From Malus domestica (Eukaryota > Streptophyta > Magnoliopsida > Rosales > Rosaceae), in NCBI RefSeq assembly GCF_042453785.1, contig NC_091669.1, positions 16,103,001-16,167,000 on the forward strand: a stretch of 64,000 nt of DNA. Reading direction: 5' to 3'. The notes beneath the pieces are model-generated. The model saw only the letters and a list, made by a program, of their open reading frames with translations, ran no database searches and had not been told where the DNA came from. Shown here piece by piece: positions 23,326 to 35,316 of the stretch. The translations under genes were made by a program, and so were the position numbers. The stretch's first letter is position 1, and the number at the start of each line of letters is the position of its first letter.

Positions 23326-23536
23326 TATTACTCAAAGAGTAAGCAAATGATGACCAATATTTGAGGAATCATGCAACATTTTCCTCAAAATGGCCCTATT
23401 ACTCAAAGAGTAAGCAAATGATGACCAATATTTGAGGAATCATGCAACATTTTCCTCAAAATGGCCCTATTACTCAAAGAGTAAGCAAATGATGACCAAT
23501 ATTTGAGGAATCATGCAACATTTTCCTCAAAATGGC
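23326..23536. repeat. 71-bp unit repeated three times
   Basis: Units start TATTACTCAAAGAG at 23326, 23397 and 23468 and are identical apart from the last few bases. The array lies about 180 bp beyond the stop codon of the small minus-strand gene. Confidence 0.9.
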
Positions 23537-23717
23537 TCCATTTCATCAACCACATGAACTGCAACGCAACAAGTACAAATTAAAGAAACTACACAAACAT
23601 TGCCGACTATAAATCCCATTTCTCCAAATGAGAGCAAATATTTTCAAGCATGCTTACAACTGGGAGACGAATCAACCAACCAACCTCTCACTTGGGAGAC
23701 GAATCGTGACTGGCGGA

Positions 23718-24353
23718 TTATTTCGTAGGATGAATAACTGCTTCGACAACGGCTTCCACTTCTTCCTTCACCCGTTCAAACACACTTGGCCCTTTCACTT
23801 CATCTATGGAGGTGCTCTCATCAATGTCATCACTCCTTCCATGCGTTTCTTTGTCATGCCTTGGCGATTTATCACCATGATGTCCTGCTGATTTCTCTGC
23901 CATGCCAGAATACATAAATATATGCATAAATTTATAATTTAAAATCGAGACTTGGCTAATAGAAGTATCATTTCTACAATGTTCTTCAATAAATAACAGA
24001 CGTTGGCGTAAACACATTGATTAAAGAGGTTGTGCTCTCCTATGCACTCGAGCTTGAATTCCTCTCTTCGCAATTTACATCGGCTTAACAAATACCACCA
24101 CCTCAGAGAACTATTAACTTTATCTAAAACCCATCACCAAGATCAAATTTTTACTGCAATTATCATTGGAAAAGAATTCAATTCAACAATATCAACAATA
24201 TCAACTCTACAGAAACCCAGAAATCAAATGAAAAAATATGTAATTGCTAAAAGTGGACGATGATTTGATATTAGATATGGGGAATTCTGAAAATACAAAG
24301 GAAATGGAAGTACCTGAGAGAGAGTCCTTGAGCTCTGGTTTTGGTTCTGCCAT
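23718..24353 (-). CDS. small plant protein of unknown function
   Basis: Two minus-strand exons, 24353-24314 and 23896-23718, with GT-AG borders, give 72 residues. It starts MAEPKPELKDSLS and has a charged His/Lys/Asp-rich middle. A conserved-looking C-terminal block HGRSDDIDE...IDEVKGPSVFERVKEEVEAV follows, predicted as acidic amphipathic helix. There is no signal peptide and no membrane segment. I recall a small land-plant family with the SDDIDE...DEVKGP motif and no assigned function, but cannot name it. An in-frame ATG also opens the second exon (24017 frame), but exon 1 with its clean donor is preferred because the MAEPKPE start is typical of the family. Confidence 0.7.
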
Positions 24354-24359
24354 TGGAGT

Positions 24360-25236
24360 TCCTCTGAGAATTTTTGTGGGTCTCAATTTCTTGATTTATT
24401 TTGATGTTTGGTTAATTTCTACATTTGCACAAGAGGCGGTGTCTGCGTCTTGGCTGTTAAATTTAGGGCCGACATATGGTGGGGCCGTGTGATGATTTTC
24501 GACGGTGCTGATGCAACTGCACGCAGAACTAGGATGGGACGTGCAAAAATGTGATCTTATTTTTTTGGTCAATGCAGAAGGCGTGATCATAGCTTATGAT
24601 CTGAGCTATTTTGTTGTTGGATTTGGAACTCGAGGCCTTGGATTTACTGTTGGCCCATGACTACCCATATGCCGATAGTGAGCCCAATGAAGCTAAAGTC
24701 CCAAATTTCTACGCTCCTTTTCTTTTTCCTACTTTGCACTCATTTTAGTAGGGGTGGGTTGGATTGGGTCTGTTTTTTGGGCCAAAACCGAAACCAAACT
24801 GACCTAGTCGGTTGAGCCAAAATTGCAAATCAAAACCGATCAAGTCGGAGATAAAACTGATCATGTCGGTTAACCGACAATGACGAGTTGGTTTGGGTCA
24901 GTTTTCAATTTGTGGATGAAGCGGAGTGGGAGAGAGAGCTATCATATATATGGAGAGATTCATGATGGTGGCGGAGGAAGGAAGCATGGAGGACATGGTT
25001 GGGAGGCTGTTGTGCTAGGTTTGAGAACTAAGTCTGAAAGTGAGAGAAAAGAGGCCACGAGAACAAACAGCTAAAAAGTGATATCCATTAAACACCCAAA
25101 ATGGGGCCACAAAGACAAACAGCTAAAAAACAAGAAAAGTAAAGAAAAGGTGATATCGATGCAAACTAGGCAACATAAAAGTCATCCTAGACATATAGAC
25201 AAAACACCACCGTCACCATTAAGGTCTCTATTCTGT
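24360..25236. other. intergenic, no gene seen
   Basis: Around 24760-24900 are repeated AAACCGA/CGGTT words similar to 14590-15215. The frame at 24880-25074 is not recognised. Confidence 0.4.
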
Positions 25237-25247
25237 TTAAAACAAAT

Positions 25248-26214
25248 GGGTTTTTGAACATTAGTCCTTGCAAAAGATTAAAATTTTAAAAAAAACCTGG
25301 TGCTAGATTAAATATTCAATTTAATCCCTTGAGTGTACTTTTATCCAAATTTACATTCAATTTTTGTTATTTAATGTGTATTTTTATTTAATCTCTCCAT
25401 ATTAAATTTTAATTTTATTAATATGCTCATATTTAGTTTTTTTTTTAATTAGAAATGAATGTAAATGAGAAAATATTAAAAGAAATTTGTGATACAAAAA
25501 TATATAAATACATAAGCGTATAGAAATGATTGTGCCAAAATATATAAAATTGACTTTTTGTACTGACATGATTGTACGGAAATATATTATAATGAACCTA
25601 AATGTATGTACTGAAATGTATTATATTGAATTAATGTACCTAAATGTTAATATTGAAATGTATGTACCAAAATGTACGTACCCAAAATATACATACCTAA
25701 ATGTCAATACCAAAAATATATGTACCTAAATATTAGTACCAAAATGTATGTACCTAAATGTATTTACTGAAATATAATAATTGAATTAATGTACCTAAAA
25801 GTCAATACTCAAATATGTGTACCAAAGTGTATGTAACAAAATACATTATATTGACCAAAATGCATTATATTGAATCAATGTAACTACATATTTGTAATGA
25901 TGGATATACCAAAATATTCAAATGTATTAATGTACCTAAATGAAGAACATACAAAATTGTTATCGGAATATATATTATAAAAAAAATTAGTTGCCTAAAT
26001 GTAGACATTAAAATATATTATGATGAATGAAATAAAAATTAAATTTAAATGTTACTAATACATTAAAATAAAAATTAGAAGATAAAATAAAACATCAAAA
26101 TACAACTAATAAATGATATGATTAAATGTGCTAGGGACTAAAATTGGATTTTAATCTTACATATGGTTATAGTCTAAAACTCATCTTTTTTAAGGAGTAA
26201 AATGAAGTTTTCTA
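25248..26214. mobile_element. MULE-like non-autonomous element, 967 bp
   Basis: Flanked by an exact TTAAAACAAAT direct repeat (25237-25247 and 26215-26225), compatible with a 9-11 bp TSD. The weakly matching ends both carry a CATT..(A)GTCC / CATTTTACTCC motif. The interior at 25500-25950 is a degenerate short tandem array of AAATGTATGTACC-like words. Confidence 0.6.
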
Positions 26215-26225
26215 TTAAAACAAAT

Positions 26226-27371
26226 AAAAGCAAACACACGGTAAGAAAAGAAAAATTAAAACAGGAAATGGTCAAGTAACCTTGTCGCTAAAGCTTAAAC
26301 TTTCGGTATAGAAATTCCATGAACAATACAATATAACTTTGAACTAGAATTTGTGTAGGAGAAGGTAAGAAAATGGTTAGGATTAGAATTAAGATTCGGT
26401 AGGTCAAACTTCAATGCTTCTAGTGTAATTTAAATTATAAAAATGAAATTTCCAGTAAATCTTTGCGGAAATTACTAAAGACTAGGTCAACAGATTGATA
26501 AAGTGTGACATCATTTCCCAAATGTTTGTTAGAGGGAATGAGGGCAGTTGCAAAACGTGTCGAAAGGTTTCCAGTTTCCATGTTTTATAACCTTAATCAC
26601 TTTTCAACAACGACATAGAAATTTGTTGAAAGCCATGTTAGTAGGGTCCAAGGAAACTTTGTAATTAATCATTTGTAGTGTCATTTTATCACAGTGATGA
26701 AGAGAAATGTTTCCCTTGCACTACGGCATGGGTACAAACTCCATCGGTTTTCTATTATAACATCTAATCTAAAAAATCTATCATTTAACTCAAAAAAAAA
26801 AAAAAAAATTGTCTCGTGAAAAATGTGAAGGAGAAAAGGAATTAAGATTTGGCTTCTGGGTTTATTTTTATATATGATTATACCCCCACAATTTTCTAAA
26901 TTTCAAAGGAAACTACAATTAAATAAGTTGTGTCTTTTATAATTTGTAGAAAGTTTATCCTTGTTTTCTTGGACTTTGGATTAACGTTTTGCTCTTTATC
27001 TTGTATTAAAAGCAATGACGTGAATGACTACATTCTTGACTAGTACGCTAGGGGTTATTTCTTTGCATAGTTGCCTGACTTTCTCTTTCACACACAGATA
27101 CACATAAAATTTTCGTAACATTTCGTTGCAATGAAAGAAAACTTACCTGGTAAATGTCTTAGTAAATACTAACCGGTGAGTGATTAAGCACTCTTATATA
27201 GTTATACATATATGTAACCTTTTAACCCTTCACGTTTAAACCTCTCTTGGTGTTTTCTCTTTCGATTCAAGCAACTGTTTAACGGGGCCAATTAAATTTC
27301 GAACACTGCTGTATGTTCAGGAATCAATTTATAAGGTCAACATGATTTTTGGTTTGACAGAAATTATACAA
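26226..27371. other. upstream region of the first IQM gene
   Basis: No other gene seen. By analogy with the downstream paralogue, an intron acceptor TTTGACAG|AAATTATACAA ends about 12 bp before the ATG, so the 5' UTR is probably split by an intron. Confidence 0.5.
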
Positions 27372-29661
27372 ATGGGCTCGCAGACATCCACCAATTTGAA
27401 TTCCAAGAGGGCAACGCCTAGAACAATTAGCTTCAAGAAAACTGATTTAAGCAAAACTGGAATATCTGATGGGATGGAAAAAGTGCTTTTTGAAGAATCT
27501 ATAAGCAGCAAGAAAAGGAAACTAGGTGATCAGCTAAATATTGGGACAAATGTTTCAAGGAAAACTGCAGAGGGAAAAACTGAAATTTTCATTGAAAAGT
27601 TAAAGCCAGAAGATTGGGTTTCTCCACGGTCTCCAATTGAGCTTGATGCAGCTGCAAGCAAGGTGCAGAAAGTTTACAAGAGTTACAGGACTAGACGAAA
27701 CCTTGCAGATTGCGCTGTTGTTGTTGAGGAGCTATGGTTTGTGCAGCTTCATGTCCAATTTTATTGCATAATGCGTAAAAATATATTTGTGCTTATTTGA
27801 TCGTCTTTTAATTGTTATAGGTGGCAGGCATTGGACTTTGCTGCTCTTAGCAGGAGCTCCGTGTCGTTTTTTGAATCTGTTAAATCAGAAACTGCAGTTT
27901 CAAGATGGGCAAGGGCTAGGACTAGGGCTGCCAAGGTGATCTCTTCCTACACATTTCGCTTGCGGTGAAAGTTACTGAGCTTTTAGAAAATTTTAGACAT
28001 TAGCATTTTGAATAATATTCATTTTAGTATTAGATATAATATTCTTATATGTCGATCTTGTAAGAATGCTATGTTAAACTGTTAATATGTTATACTCATT
28101 ATGTTTGATGAAGAAGCATATATATATGGTTGATCAATGAACGTAGGTTGGGAAGGGTTTGTCCATGGACGAGAAGACTCCGAAATTAGCTCTAATACAT
28201 TGGCTTGAGGCTGTAAGCTCACATTAAGATTAATTTTACCGAGTATTTAGCTAATTTTTTTCGATTTTAACACAGTTAAATTAAGTGTACAAATGAATTG
28301 AGTCAAGTTGACAACATAATTAGGAATTCCTATTTTTATTTCTTAGTAACGTTTCACATGCAGTACCAAATATTATAAAAATGAAGGATCCTTATCTTCT
28401 GCTTGTGCTGTACAGATTGATCCTCGCCATCGGTATGGACAAAATCTGCACTTGTACCATGATGTTTGGTTTAATAGTGGGAGCTTTCAGCCTTTCTTCT
28501 ACTGGTAAAATTCCTCCAGAACCCAAGTTTTCTGATTTAACATTTTTTAGGATTCCTTCGCAATTTTTGATGCTCTGTCCGGAACGAAGGTTGGATGTTG
28601 GTGATGGTAAAGAAGTAAACCTTGACAAGTGCCCAAGAACTGATCTGCAGTCTCAATGCATCAAATACCTTGGACCAGTGAGTATCAATACATTTAATCG
28701 CTCTTCCCAGATACTGGGAACATGTGTCGCATTGCCTAGTCTTTAATATGCCATCAATTTAAAAAAATGAAATTAACGCCAATATGCCATAAAAAAGTGA
28801 CGATATCATTGCTGCCAACAAAACTTATTAATGTATCGATATATTTTTGACAATATCCATACATGCCTAAAGAACAACCTTCCTGCAGAAAGATCTCCAT
28901 AGCAGGCCATCTGATCTATATTTAAGTTTCAATTTTTTTTTCTAAATTGATCTTGATTAATGATGTTCTGTTCTCCGTATATTGCTCTCACAGAAAGAGA
29001 GGGAAGCTTATGAAGTGATTGTGGAGAGTAGGAAGCTTGTGTACAGACAAAGTGGGAAACTTGTGAATACTCGTGAGGGTTCTAAGTGGATCTTTGTCCT
29101 CAGCACATCAAGGAATCTGTATGTTGGGGAGAAGAAGAAAGGCTTTTTCCAGCACTCTACTTTTCTTGCTGGAGGGGCCACCATTGCAGCAGGGAGAATT
29201 GTAGCCTCTAATGGGCTTCCTGAGGTTAATTACTTGCTTAATTGCTAATGAATTATTTCCTTAAACACACACAATATATATAACATTACAAATTACATAA
29301 TTATTTTTTTCCTCATAATTTATGAACCTTAATTTGATCTTCATAATGTTCAGGCTGTATGGCCTTACAGCGGTCATTACTGCCCGACAAAAGAGAATTT
29401 TATGGAATTCATCAGCTTTTTAGAGGAGCATCAGGTGGACTTGGCTGATGTCAAAGTAAATTATTCTTAAGCCTGAACCCTGATCTCATATCATATGTAT
29501 CTCATATAGAGGCCTAAACTTGGTGTTTAAGCTGCTAATTAAGAGGGAATTTTCGTACTACTCTCATTAAGCGTATTTCTTTTTCTAATTGTTCTATGCA
29601 GACATACCCTATCGATGATGATGTTCCACCATCATATGCTATACCAAGAATGATCATGTGA
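27372..29661 (+). CDS. IQM: IQM-family calmodulin-binding protein, C-terminally short copy
   Basis: Eight exons: 27372-27736, 27821-27935, 28147-28212, 28416-28504, 28590-28677, 28994-29224, 29354-29455 and 29602-29661. Phases close to 371 residues. The IQ motif [16 protein letters not shown] lies at about residues 98-113, followed by the IQM core ([97 protein letters not shown]). IQM proteins bind calmodulin without calcium and take part in stress and hormone responses. The start at 27372 is chosen by comparison with the paralogue at 41709; an upstream in-frame ATG (27342) would lie within a probable UTR intron. After YPIDDDVPP the protein ends at a TGA, lacking about 110 C-terminal residues present in the paralogue ([19 protein letters not shown]). 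It may be a functional short form or a decaying duplicate. Confidence 0.88.
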
Positions 29662-30616
29662 AGTCAAAGTCTATATCAAGCACCCTTGAAGATATCCCCA
29701 TCTGCTAATGTGTTTTACATTATTAGTGTATATACTCAAATGTTTAAGTTAGCTAAGTTCCTATATATATTTGACATGTAATCTGTATATCTCACATATT
29801 CCACTATCGTATTACCACCCTAAGCCTAAAGCCTATAGATTATAGTTTTCCCTTTTGACATTAAATTCAATCAAATATAAATAATTCATCTCTTTCTGTA
29901 ATTGTTATTCTGACCTGGATCATAAGTCATATCATTACATAAATTTGATTAATCCCCATGGTTTCGGGTGTGGCTATTGATGCCAGTAGCCACCGAGGAT
30001 AGACCATGAATTGACATGCGCAAACCTTAAAGCACACAATCTCGAACTCACAAGTAAGGTTGAGAGAGACACCTCAAAGATTGTTGGTTAAATTAATACA
30101 CACACACAATATGTACAACGCAGATATATTGACGCATCGCGATATGTGACAACAACACTAACCCTTAAATACTCACTTTGAAATTCACAAGCGCTAACCC
30201 TAAAAGATGCACTTTGGAACAAGTAAAGTTGAGAGAAACTTCAAAGTTGTTGATTAATGTGATATTTGGTAAAATGATAAAATGCTTATATATTGAAGCA
30301 TCATGACATGTGAAAAGATACGCTTATTAACACAATATAAAAATTAAAGTTGAGATAAACTTCAAAATTTTATTTAATAATATGAAAAATAACCCGAAAA
30401 GAAAATTTAAAGCCACTTTATAACAAAAAAATCTACTAGAATTAACTGAAAAGAATATTACATTATACCATAAATGTACTGTAATTAACTGAAAGCTGTA
30501 AAAGTATCAATATTTTATTACAACAGAATATCCCGGAAGGACCACACCCTAGTGGTCATCAGACCCTCTACAACAATGCATGCATAAGTTCAGAGCATAA
30601 GTAAAGTGGTGCAAAC
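29662..30616. other. intergenic, no gene seen
   Basis: Sequence following the short IQM copy. No remnant of the missing IQM C-terminus was recognised here. Confidence 0.5.
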
Positions 30617-31194
30617 CAGGGGCGGATCCACAGTGGGGTCATTGGGGTCACACGACCCCTTGGAAGCCATGGAAATAACCTTGGAGCTGCTGGTGCGACC
30701 TCTTGGAGCTGCCGGTGCGACCTCTTGGAGCTGCACACCACGTGATCGACGAAATGTCTGAAAGAAGAGGAAAGAGTTCGCCTGCCTTCACCGCGCTCTC
30801 CGTGCTCTTCGGGTTTGTCTTCTCACCTTATATCTCCTTCATTTGTGTTTTTATGTTCTTCATTTTTCGTTTCTGTATTTGATTGTCGATTTAGTCATCG
30901 TTTTGATCATTCATGTATGCAGATAAAGAAAGTGAAGCTGATTTGGGAGTGAGGCCTCGGCAGAAGGATGACCTTCATGCGACAAGGAAATCACACAGTT
31001 CATGCAATTCCGAAAAAATATGTATGTTTAGTATGAGGTGTTCCAATAATTATAACGAATCAAACAAGTAGCTTTGTTCTTGTTAAATTTTACTTCAGTC
31101 AACTAAGAATGTTTCTGTATTTTCTTAGCAGGTAGAGATGTGCACGCCGAAGGTCTGTAATGGTAATTGCGCATCGTCATTTCATCCGCCCCTG
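30617..31194. mobile_element. probable hAT-type non-autonomous element
   Basis: Begins CAGGGGCGGATCCACAG and ends TTTCATCCGCCCCTG, an inverted pair CAGGGGCGGAT. This terminal motif is common in plant hAT elements. GTGCAAAC before and TGCAGCAG after do not give a clean 8-bp TSD. The interior has a gene-like stretch (a frame starting MSERRGKSSPAFTALSV at about 30754, a possible donor, and an acceptor-like TGTATGCAG near 30922), which may be a captured gene piece of unknown origin. Confidence 0.5.
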
Positions 31195-31445
31195 TGCAGC
31201 AGTGCGCAATGGAAGAGAAATCCTTTTTCAGGTAAATTTGACAGTTTCCATATAATACTAAGATATGTACAACAACTTGTCGGAGCCATTTTATACATAA
31301 AATATATAGTTGAAGTGATTAACAAGACCCGATGAAATTGGCGGTTTAGGTGTCTTCTTCTTCAGGGGTCTGACTTCTCCAAAATAATTTCATGGCAAGC
31401 AGCTAGCTTTCAGCATAGAACCTGCTATAAACACGTTTGTATAAG

Positions 31446-31579
31446 ATTACATTGATGCTGATTAGTTGTGGTATTTTTGGTATCATACTGTTCGTACTTG
31501 CAAAGTTTGCATTTTTTTTCAATTTGAGATCTAAGATTACATTGATGCTGATTAGTTGTGGTATTTTTGGTTGTCAGGG
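31446..31579. repeat. direct repeat of ~37 bp, 97 bp apart
   Basis: AGATTACATTGATGCTGATT and its continuation to GTATTTTTGGT occurs at about 31446 and again at 31543. A second pair, CAAGACCCGATGAAAT, occurs at 31323 and 31639, bracketing it. Confidence 0.75.
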
Positions 31580-31679
31580 AAAGTGAAGGCACCTTTCAGT
31601 ATGGTAACTATCGGCGAGAGGCTGATCACGCTATCTTACCAAGACCCGATGAAATGACGATATGCATGCCGTTTCTGTT

Positions 31680-32014
31680 CAAAACACACCGGATGCACTC
31701 TTCCACTTCATCCATCCAGCTTGTATTCTATGGATGAGATCTCCATCAAATTCTCCGTTCTTTTGCAAGATAGATCCTAGGTAGCGAAAACGGTCGCTCT
31801 TTGGTATTTCCTAATCTCCGATCCTCACCCCTAACTCATTTTGGCCTCCGTTTGCACTGAACTTGCACTCCATATATTCTGTCTTTGATCGGCTTAGGCA
31901 AAGACCTTTAGATTCCAACACTTATCTCCAAAGGTTAAGCTTCGCGTTTACCCCTTCCTGCGTTTCATCTATCAACACTATATCGTTTGCGAAAAACATA
32001 CACCAAAGAATATC
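31680..32014 (-). mobile_element. internal fragment of the RTE-type LINE
   Basis: About 96% identical by eye to roughly 36050-36388 of the long LINE, same orientation. It covers the end of the RT domain. It shares the same in-frame TAA codon seen at 36284-36286. Both LINE ends are absent. Confidence 0.85.
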
Positions 32015-33479
32015 ATCTTAAATATTAAGTTTGTGATTTTCGCTAGATTGCTCCGGTCATTAATGTGGATAAGTATGTAAATGGATAGAGACAGGAAGCA
32101 AACACAAGATGTACGTGGTTCACCCAGATTGGCTACGTCCACGGAGTAAAGGAGTTCTCATTAATTGTGAAGGGTTTACACAGTACATAGGTTCAAGCTC
32201 TCATTTAGTGAGTACAAGTGAATGATTTAATACAAATGACATTAGGAAATATTATGGGAGAATGATCTCGTAATCACGAAACTTTTAAGTACCGAAGTGT
32301 GGTATCGTCTTCACTTGCCTTATCTGTCTCATAGGTAGATGTGGCATCTTCTTTGGAAGTACTCTTCCTCCCTCCAGGGGTGGTATCTTTAACTGGTGGA
32401 GATGCACAAGGTAATGTATCAATTTCACTTGACGCTTACTTGTAGTTTCAGGCTTGGTCAAGCGCGATACAAACCATGTAGTAAGAGTCTCCCAAGTCAC
32501 CGAGTTAGGGGATCTGCTGAAAGAGGTGATAGACAAGGTAAGCAATCAGAGCTCCAAGCAGTCAGTCCCAGATCAGAAGTTTGATTTCGAGTTCTGGCTG
32601 ATTGTTATCCTTCTCCTTATCTTGCAGGCAGCATGAAGGATAAAGAGAAGAAAATGAGAAAATGTGATATGAAATACTTTTGCTTTTGAAGAAGTAACTT
32701 TCCATAGGCTTATTCTTGAACTGGGCTGGGGGGTTTTCTGGTTTCCGCCAGAGTATAAGGCCGACTGAAGAATTTGAGGGTCAAAACAAGTCCATCAAAT
32801 CTAGAGTACGTTCGACCCTGCTGATATGAGATACTTTTGCTGTTGACAAAGTAGTGGATGTATCGACACGTGTTCTGTTGCGCTTGTCTCCACATGCTTC
32901 CTTGTATCCTTCTCACTTGCCCTATTTGTTCCTTAGGCAGATGTGGTATCTTCTCGGGAAGCATAAGATGTTGAAGATGAGTACTCGAGAGCAATGCCAG
33001 GTAAGTAATCAGGTAAGGGGTTACAGGCAGTCAGTTCTGGACTGGAAGCTTGATTCCAAGTGCTGACTGATTGCTCTCTTTCTCATTGTCTTGCAGGTAA
33101 GAACAAGGCCAAAGGAAAAGACAGGGAAAAAGCATGATATGTGATACTCTTGCTTTTAACCCTGATGATATGAGATATTCTTGCTCTGGTGTAGCTTGTT
33201 TGCAGAGGTATTATCCGGGGGAAAGAAAGCTGAGTATTTCGAGAGGCTTCGTTGGGAGTGCCCTGTCAGATATGAGGAAGGGTTGAGCATTTTTGTAGGT
33301 CTGCCTGTCCGTTGAGGATGGAGGTCGACATATATAGGAGTCTCCCTAACAACAAGGAGTAATGCTATTCCTTTAGCCTGCTTGGTCATAGCACGGTAGT
33401 GGGAGCTGCCAGCTTCACGTGTTTTAACTCTGTCAGAGCACTTTGAAAAAGTGGTCTGTGGTATCTGGAAAGCTGATGT

Positions 33480-34505
33480 TACGTGTGAAGATTACAGACA
33501 AGCTTTATCCAAGAAGATCTGGCTCTTGAAGTGGAGAAAGCAGTGTGAGGATTACAGACAAGCTTTATCTAAGGGGCTCTCGAAGTTGAGAAAGCGGTGC
33601 CTCTTCGGTTTTCGAACAAGCAATCCTGTCGGGGATCTGTCTCTCGAGATTCAGAGAACGATGCCTCTTTGATGTTTGAGAAAGTAATCCTGCTAGGAGT
33701 CTGGCTCTCGAGATTAGGAGAGCGGTGTCTCGTCGCTTTTTGAGAAAGTAATCATGTTGGGAGTCTGGCTCTTGAGATTCGAAGGGCGGTGCCTCTTCGA
33801 TCTTGAAGCAAGCAATCTTGTTGGGAGTGTTTTCTCGAATGTGAGTAAATGTTAGGCCTGTTTGCTAGTCTACCTTGCCACGGAGTACAGAGGTTGACAC
33901 ACAGGGACTTTCCAATTATCCAGCAGTGGTCCTGTTCCTTTACCATTGTGGGTAATAATATGGTAGCTAGACCTTCAAAATTTATGTGTCTAAACTTTGT
34001 TAGTGCTGTTTCTTTGCAATTCTTTTACCCTTCTTGGTCATAGCGATGTAATGGGAGCTGCAAGCTTCACGTGTCTAAACTTTGTCAGATATTTTTGGCA
34101 AAGTTATCTGTGGTACCCGTGAGATGATGTTGCGTGTGGAAAGTGGATGATTGAACATTAACATTCACGTGCTTTCTACTTCACCAGAAATCTTCGACAG
34201 AATGCCCGTAATTTCCGCAAAGTTGAGTGTGCATGTGACAGGTGCTGACAAGGATGAAAAAGCAGGTGCCTCTTCGATTTCTGAGATTGGCCCTCGTGGT
34301 CTCTGAGCAGCCCAACTTTTGAGAAAGCAAGCGCCTCTTCGATTTTTGCGATCGACCTTCGTGGTCTTTGAGCAGCCCAGCTTTTGAGAAAGCAAACGTC
34401 TCTTCGTTTCCTGAGATCGGCCCTTGTGGTCTCTGAGCAGCCCAGCTTTTGAGAAAGCAAACGCCTTTTCGATTTCTGAGCAGGCGCCTCTTCGATTTCT
34501 GAAGC
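33480..34505. repeat. degenerate tandem arrays in the LTR-derived unit
   Basis: About 33480-33860: units of roughly 60-70 bp containing GCGGTGCCTCTTCG and GGGAGTCTGGCTCTCGAGATT. About 34250-34500: a ~68-bp unit with GCGCCTCTTCGATTTCTGAG and GTGGTCTCTGAGCAGCCCA in 3-4 copies. The three overlapping minus-strand frames at 34165-34554 come only from this array. Confidence 0.85.
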
Positions 34506-34641
34506 TCCATCGAGTGCAGATTTTTATAGAGGCTGATATTAAGTTCCAAAGCACACTTGAATCTCTACCAGTAGAAGCTCCATTCTTGCATTTCTAAGAT
34601 CTTGATTTATCCGACCTCTTCTCTCTTCAACACCTTTGAAG

Positions 34642-35316
34642 ATGTCTGGCCCCACCGACCGTCGTTTTGACTTGAACCTTGTTGAAGAGGCAGCCACGCC
34701 TTCTCCAGACAACATATGGCGCCCATCATTCTTATCCTCTACTGGTCCTCTTACCGTTGGGGATTCCGTGATGAAGAATGATATGACCGCTGCGGTGGTG
34801 GCCAGGAACCTTCTCACTCCCAAAGATAACAGACTACTTTCCAAACGATCTGATGAGTTGGCTGTTAAGGATTCTCTGGCTCTCAGTGTTCAGTGTGTAG
34901 GTTCTGTGTCTAATATGGCCCAACGCCTATTTGCTCGAACCCGCCAAGTTGAATCATTGGCGTCTGAAGTGATGAGTCTCAAACAGGAGATTAGAGGGCT
35001 CAAGCATGAGAATAAACAGTTGCACCGGCTCGCACATGACTATGCTACAAACATGAAGAGGAAGCTTGACCAGATGAAGGAATCTGATGGTCAGATTTTA
35101 CATGATCATCAGAGGTTTGTGGGTTTGTTCCAAAGGCATTTATTGCCTTCGTCTTCTGAGGCTGTACCGCGTAATGAAGCTCCAAATGATCAACCTCCGA
35201 TGCCTCCTCCTTCTAAGGTGCTGTCCAGTACTGAGGCTCCGAATGATCCCCCTCCGGTGCCTTCTCTTTCGGGGGCTCTACCGACTGCTGAGGCTTCTCC
35301 TAAGCAAACTTTGTGA
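34642..35316 (+). CDS. transposon-borne coiled-coil protein of unknown function
   Basis: A single-exon frame of 224 residues, starting at ATG 34642 (MSGPTDRRFDLNL). It has an ordered N-terminus ending with an SVMKNDMTAAVVARNLLTP stretch. A heptad-rich helix follows at about residues 100-150 (VESLASEVMSLKQEI, LKHENKQLHRLAHDYATNMK), a clear coiled-coil. The C-terminal tail is a proline-rich degenerate triplicate (EAPNDQPPMPPP, EAPNDPPPVPS, TAEASPK). The FDLNL near the N-terminus resembles an EAR-type repression motif. It has no gag zinc knuckle, protease or RT. The frame is intact and codon use looks protein-like. A TATA-like site about 120 bp upstream could drive it. Function is unknown; it could be a gag substitute or a captured host gene. 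Confidence 0.6.
   Translation: MSGPTDRRFDLNLVEEAATPSPDNIWRPSFLSSTGPLTVGDSVMKNDMTAAVVARNLLTPKDNRLLSKRSDELAVKDSLALSVQCVGSVSNMAQRLFARTRQVESLASEVMSLKQEIRGLKHENKQLHRLAHDYATNMKRKLDQMKESDGQILHDHQRFVGLFQRHLLPSSSEAVPRNEAPNDQPPMPPPSKVLSSTEAPNDPPPVPSLSGALPTAEASPKQTL

Noticed and set aside
23326-23536. CRISPR-like direct repeats
   Set aside because: The repeats are contiguous 71-bp tandem copies without unique spacers, in a plant genome.
27342-27371. Upstream in-frame ATG for the first IQM gene
   Set aside because: In the paralogue the equivalent sequence is intron ending TTTGACAG, so the ATG at 27342 probably lies in a UTR intron; the ATG at 27372 aligns with the paralogue start.
34165-34554. Three overlapping minus-strand frames of 94-129 residues
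   Set aside because: They arise from the ~68-bp tandem array; the same repeat is read in three phases, and there is no start, splice or domain context.
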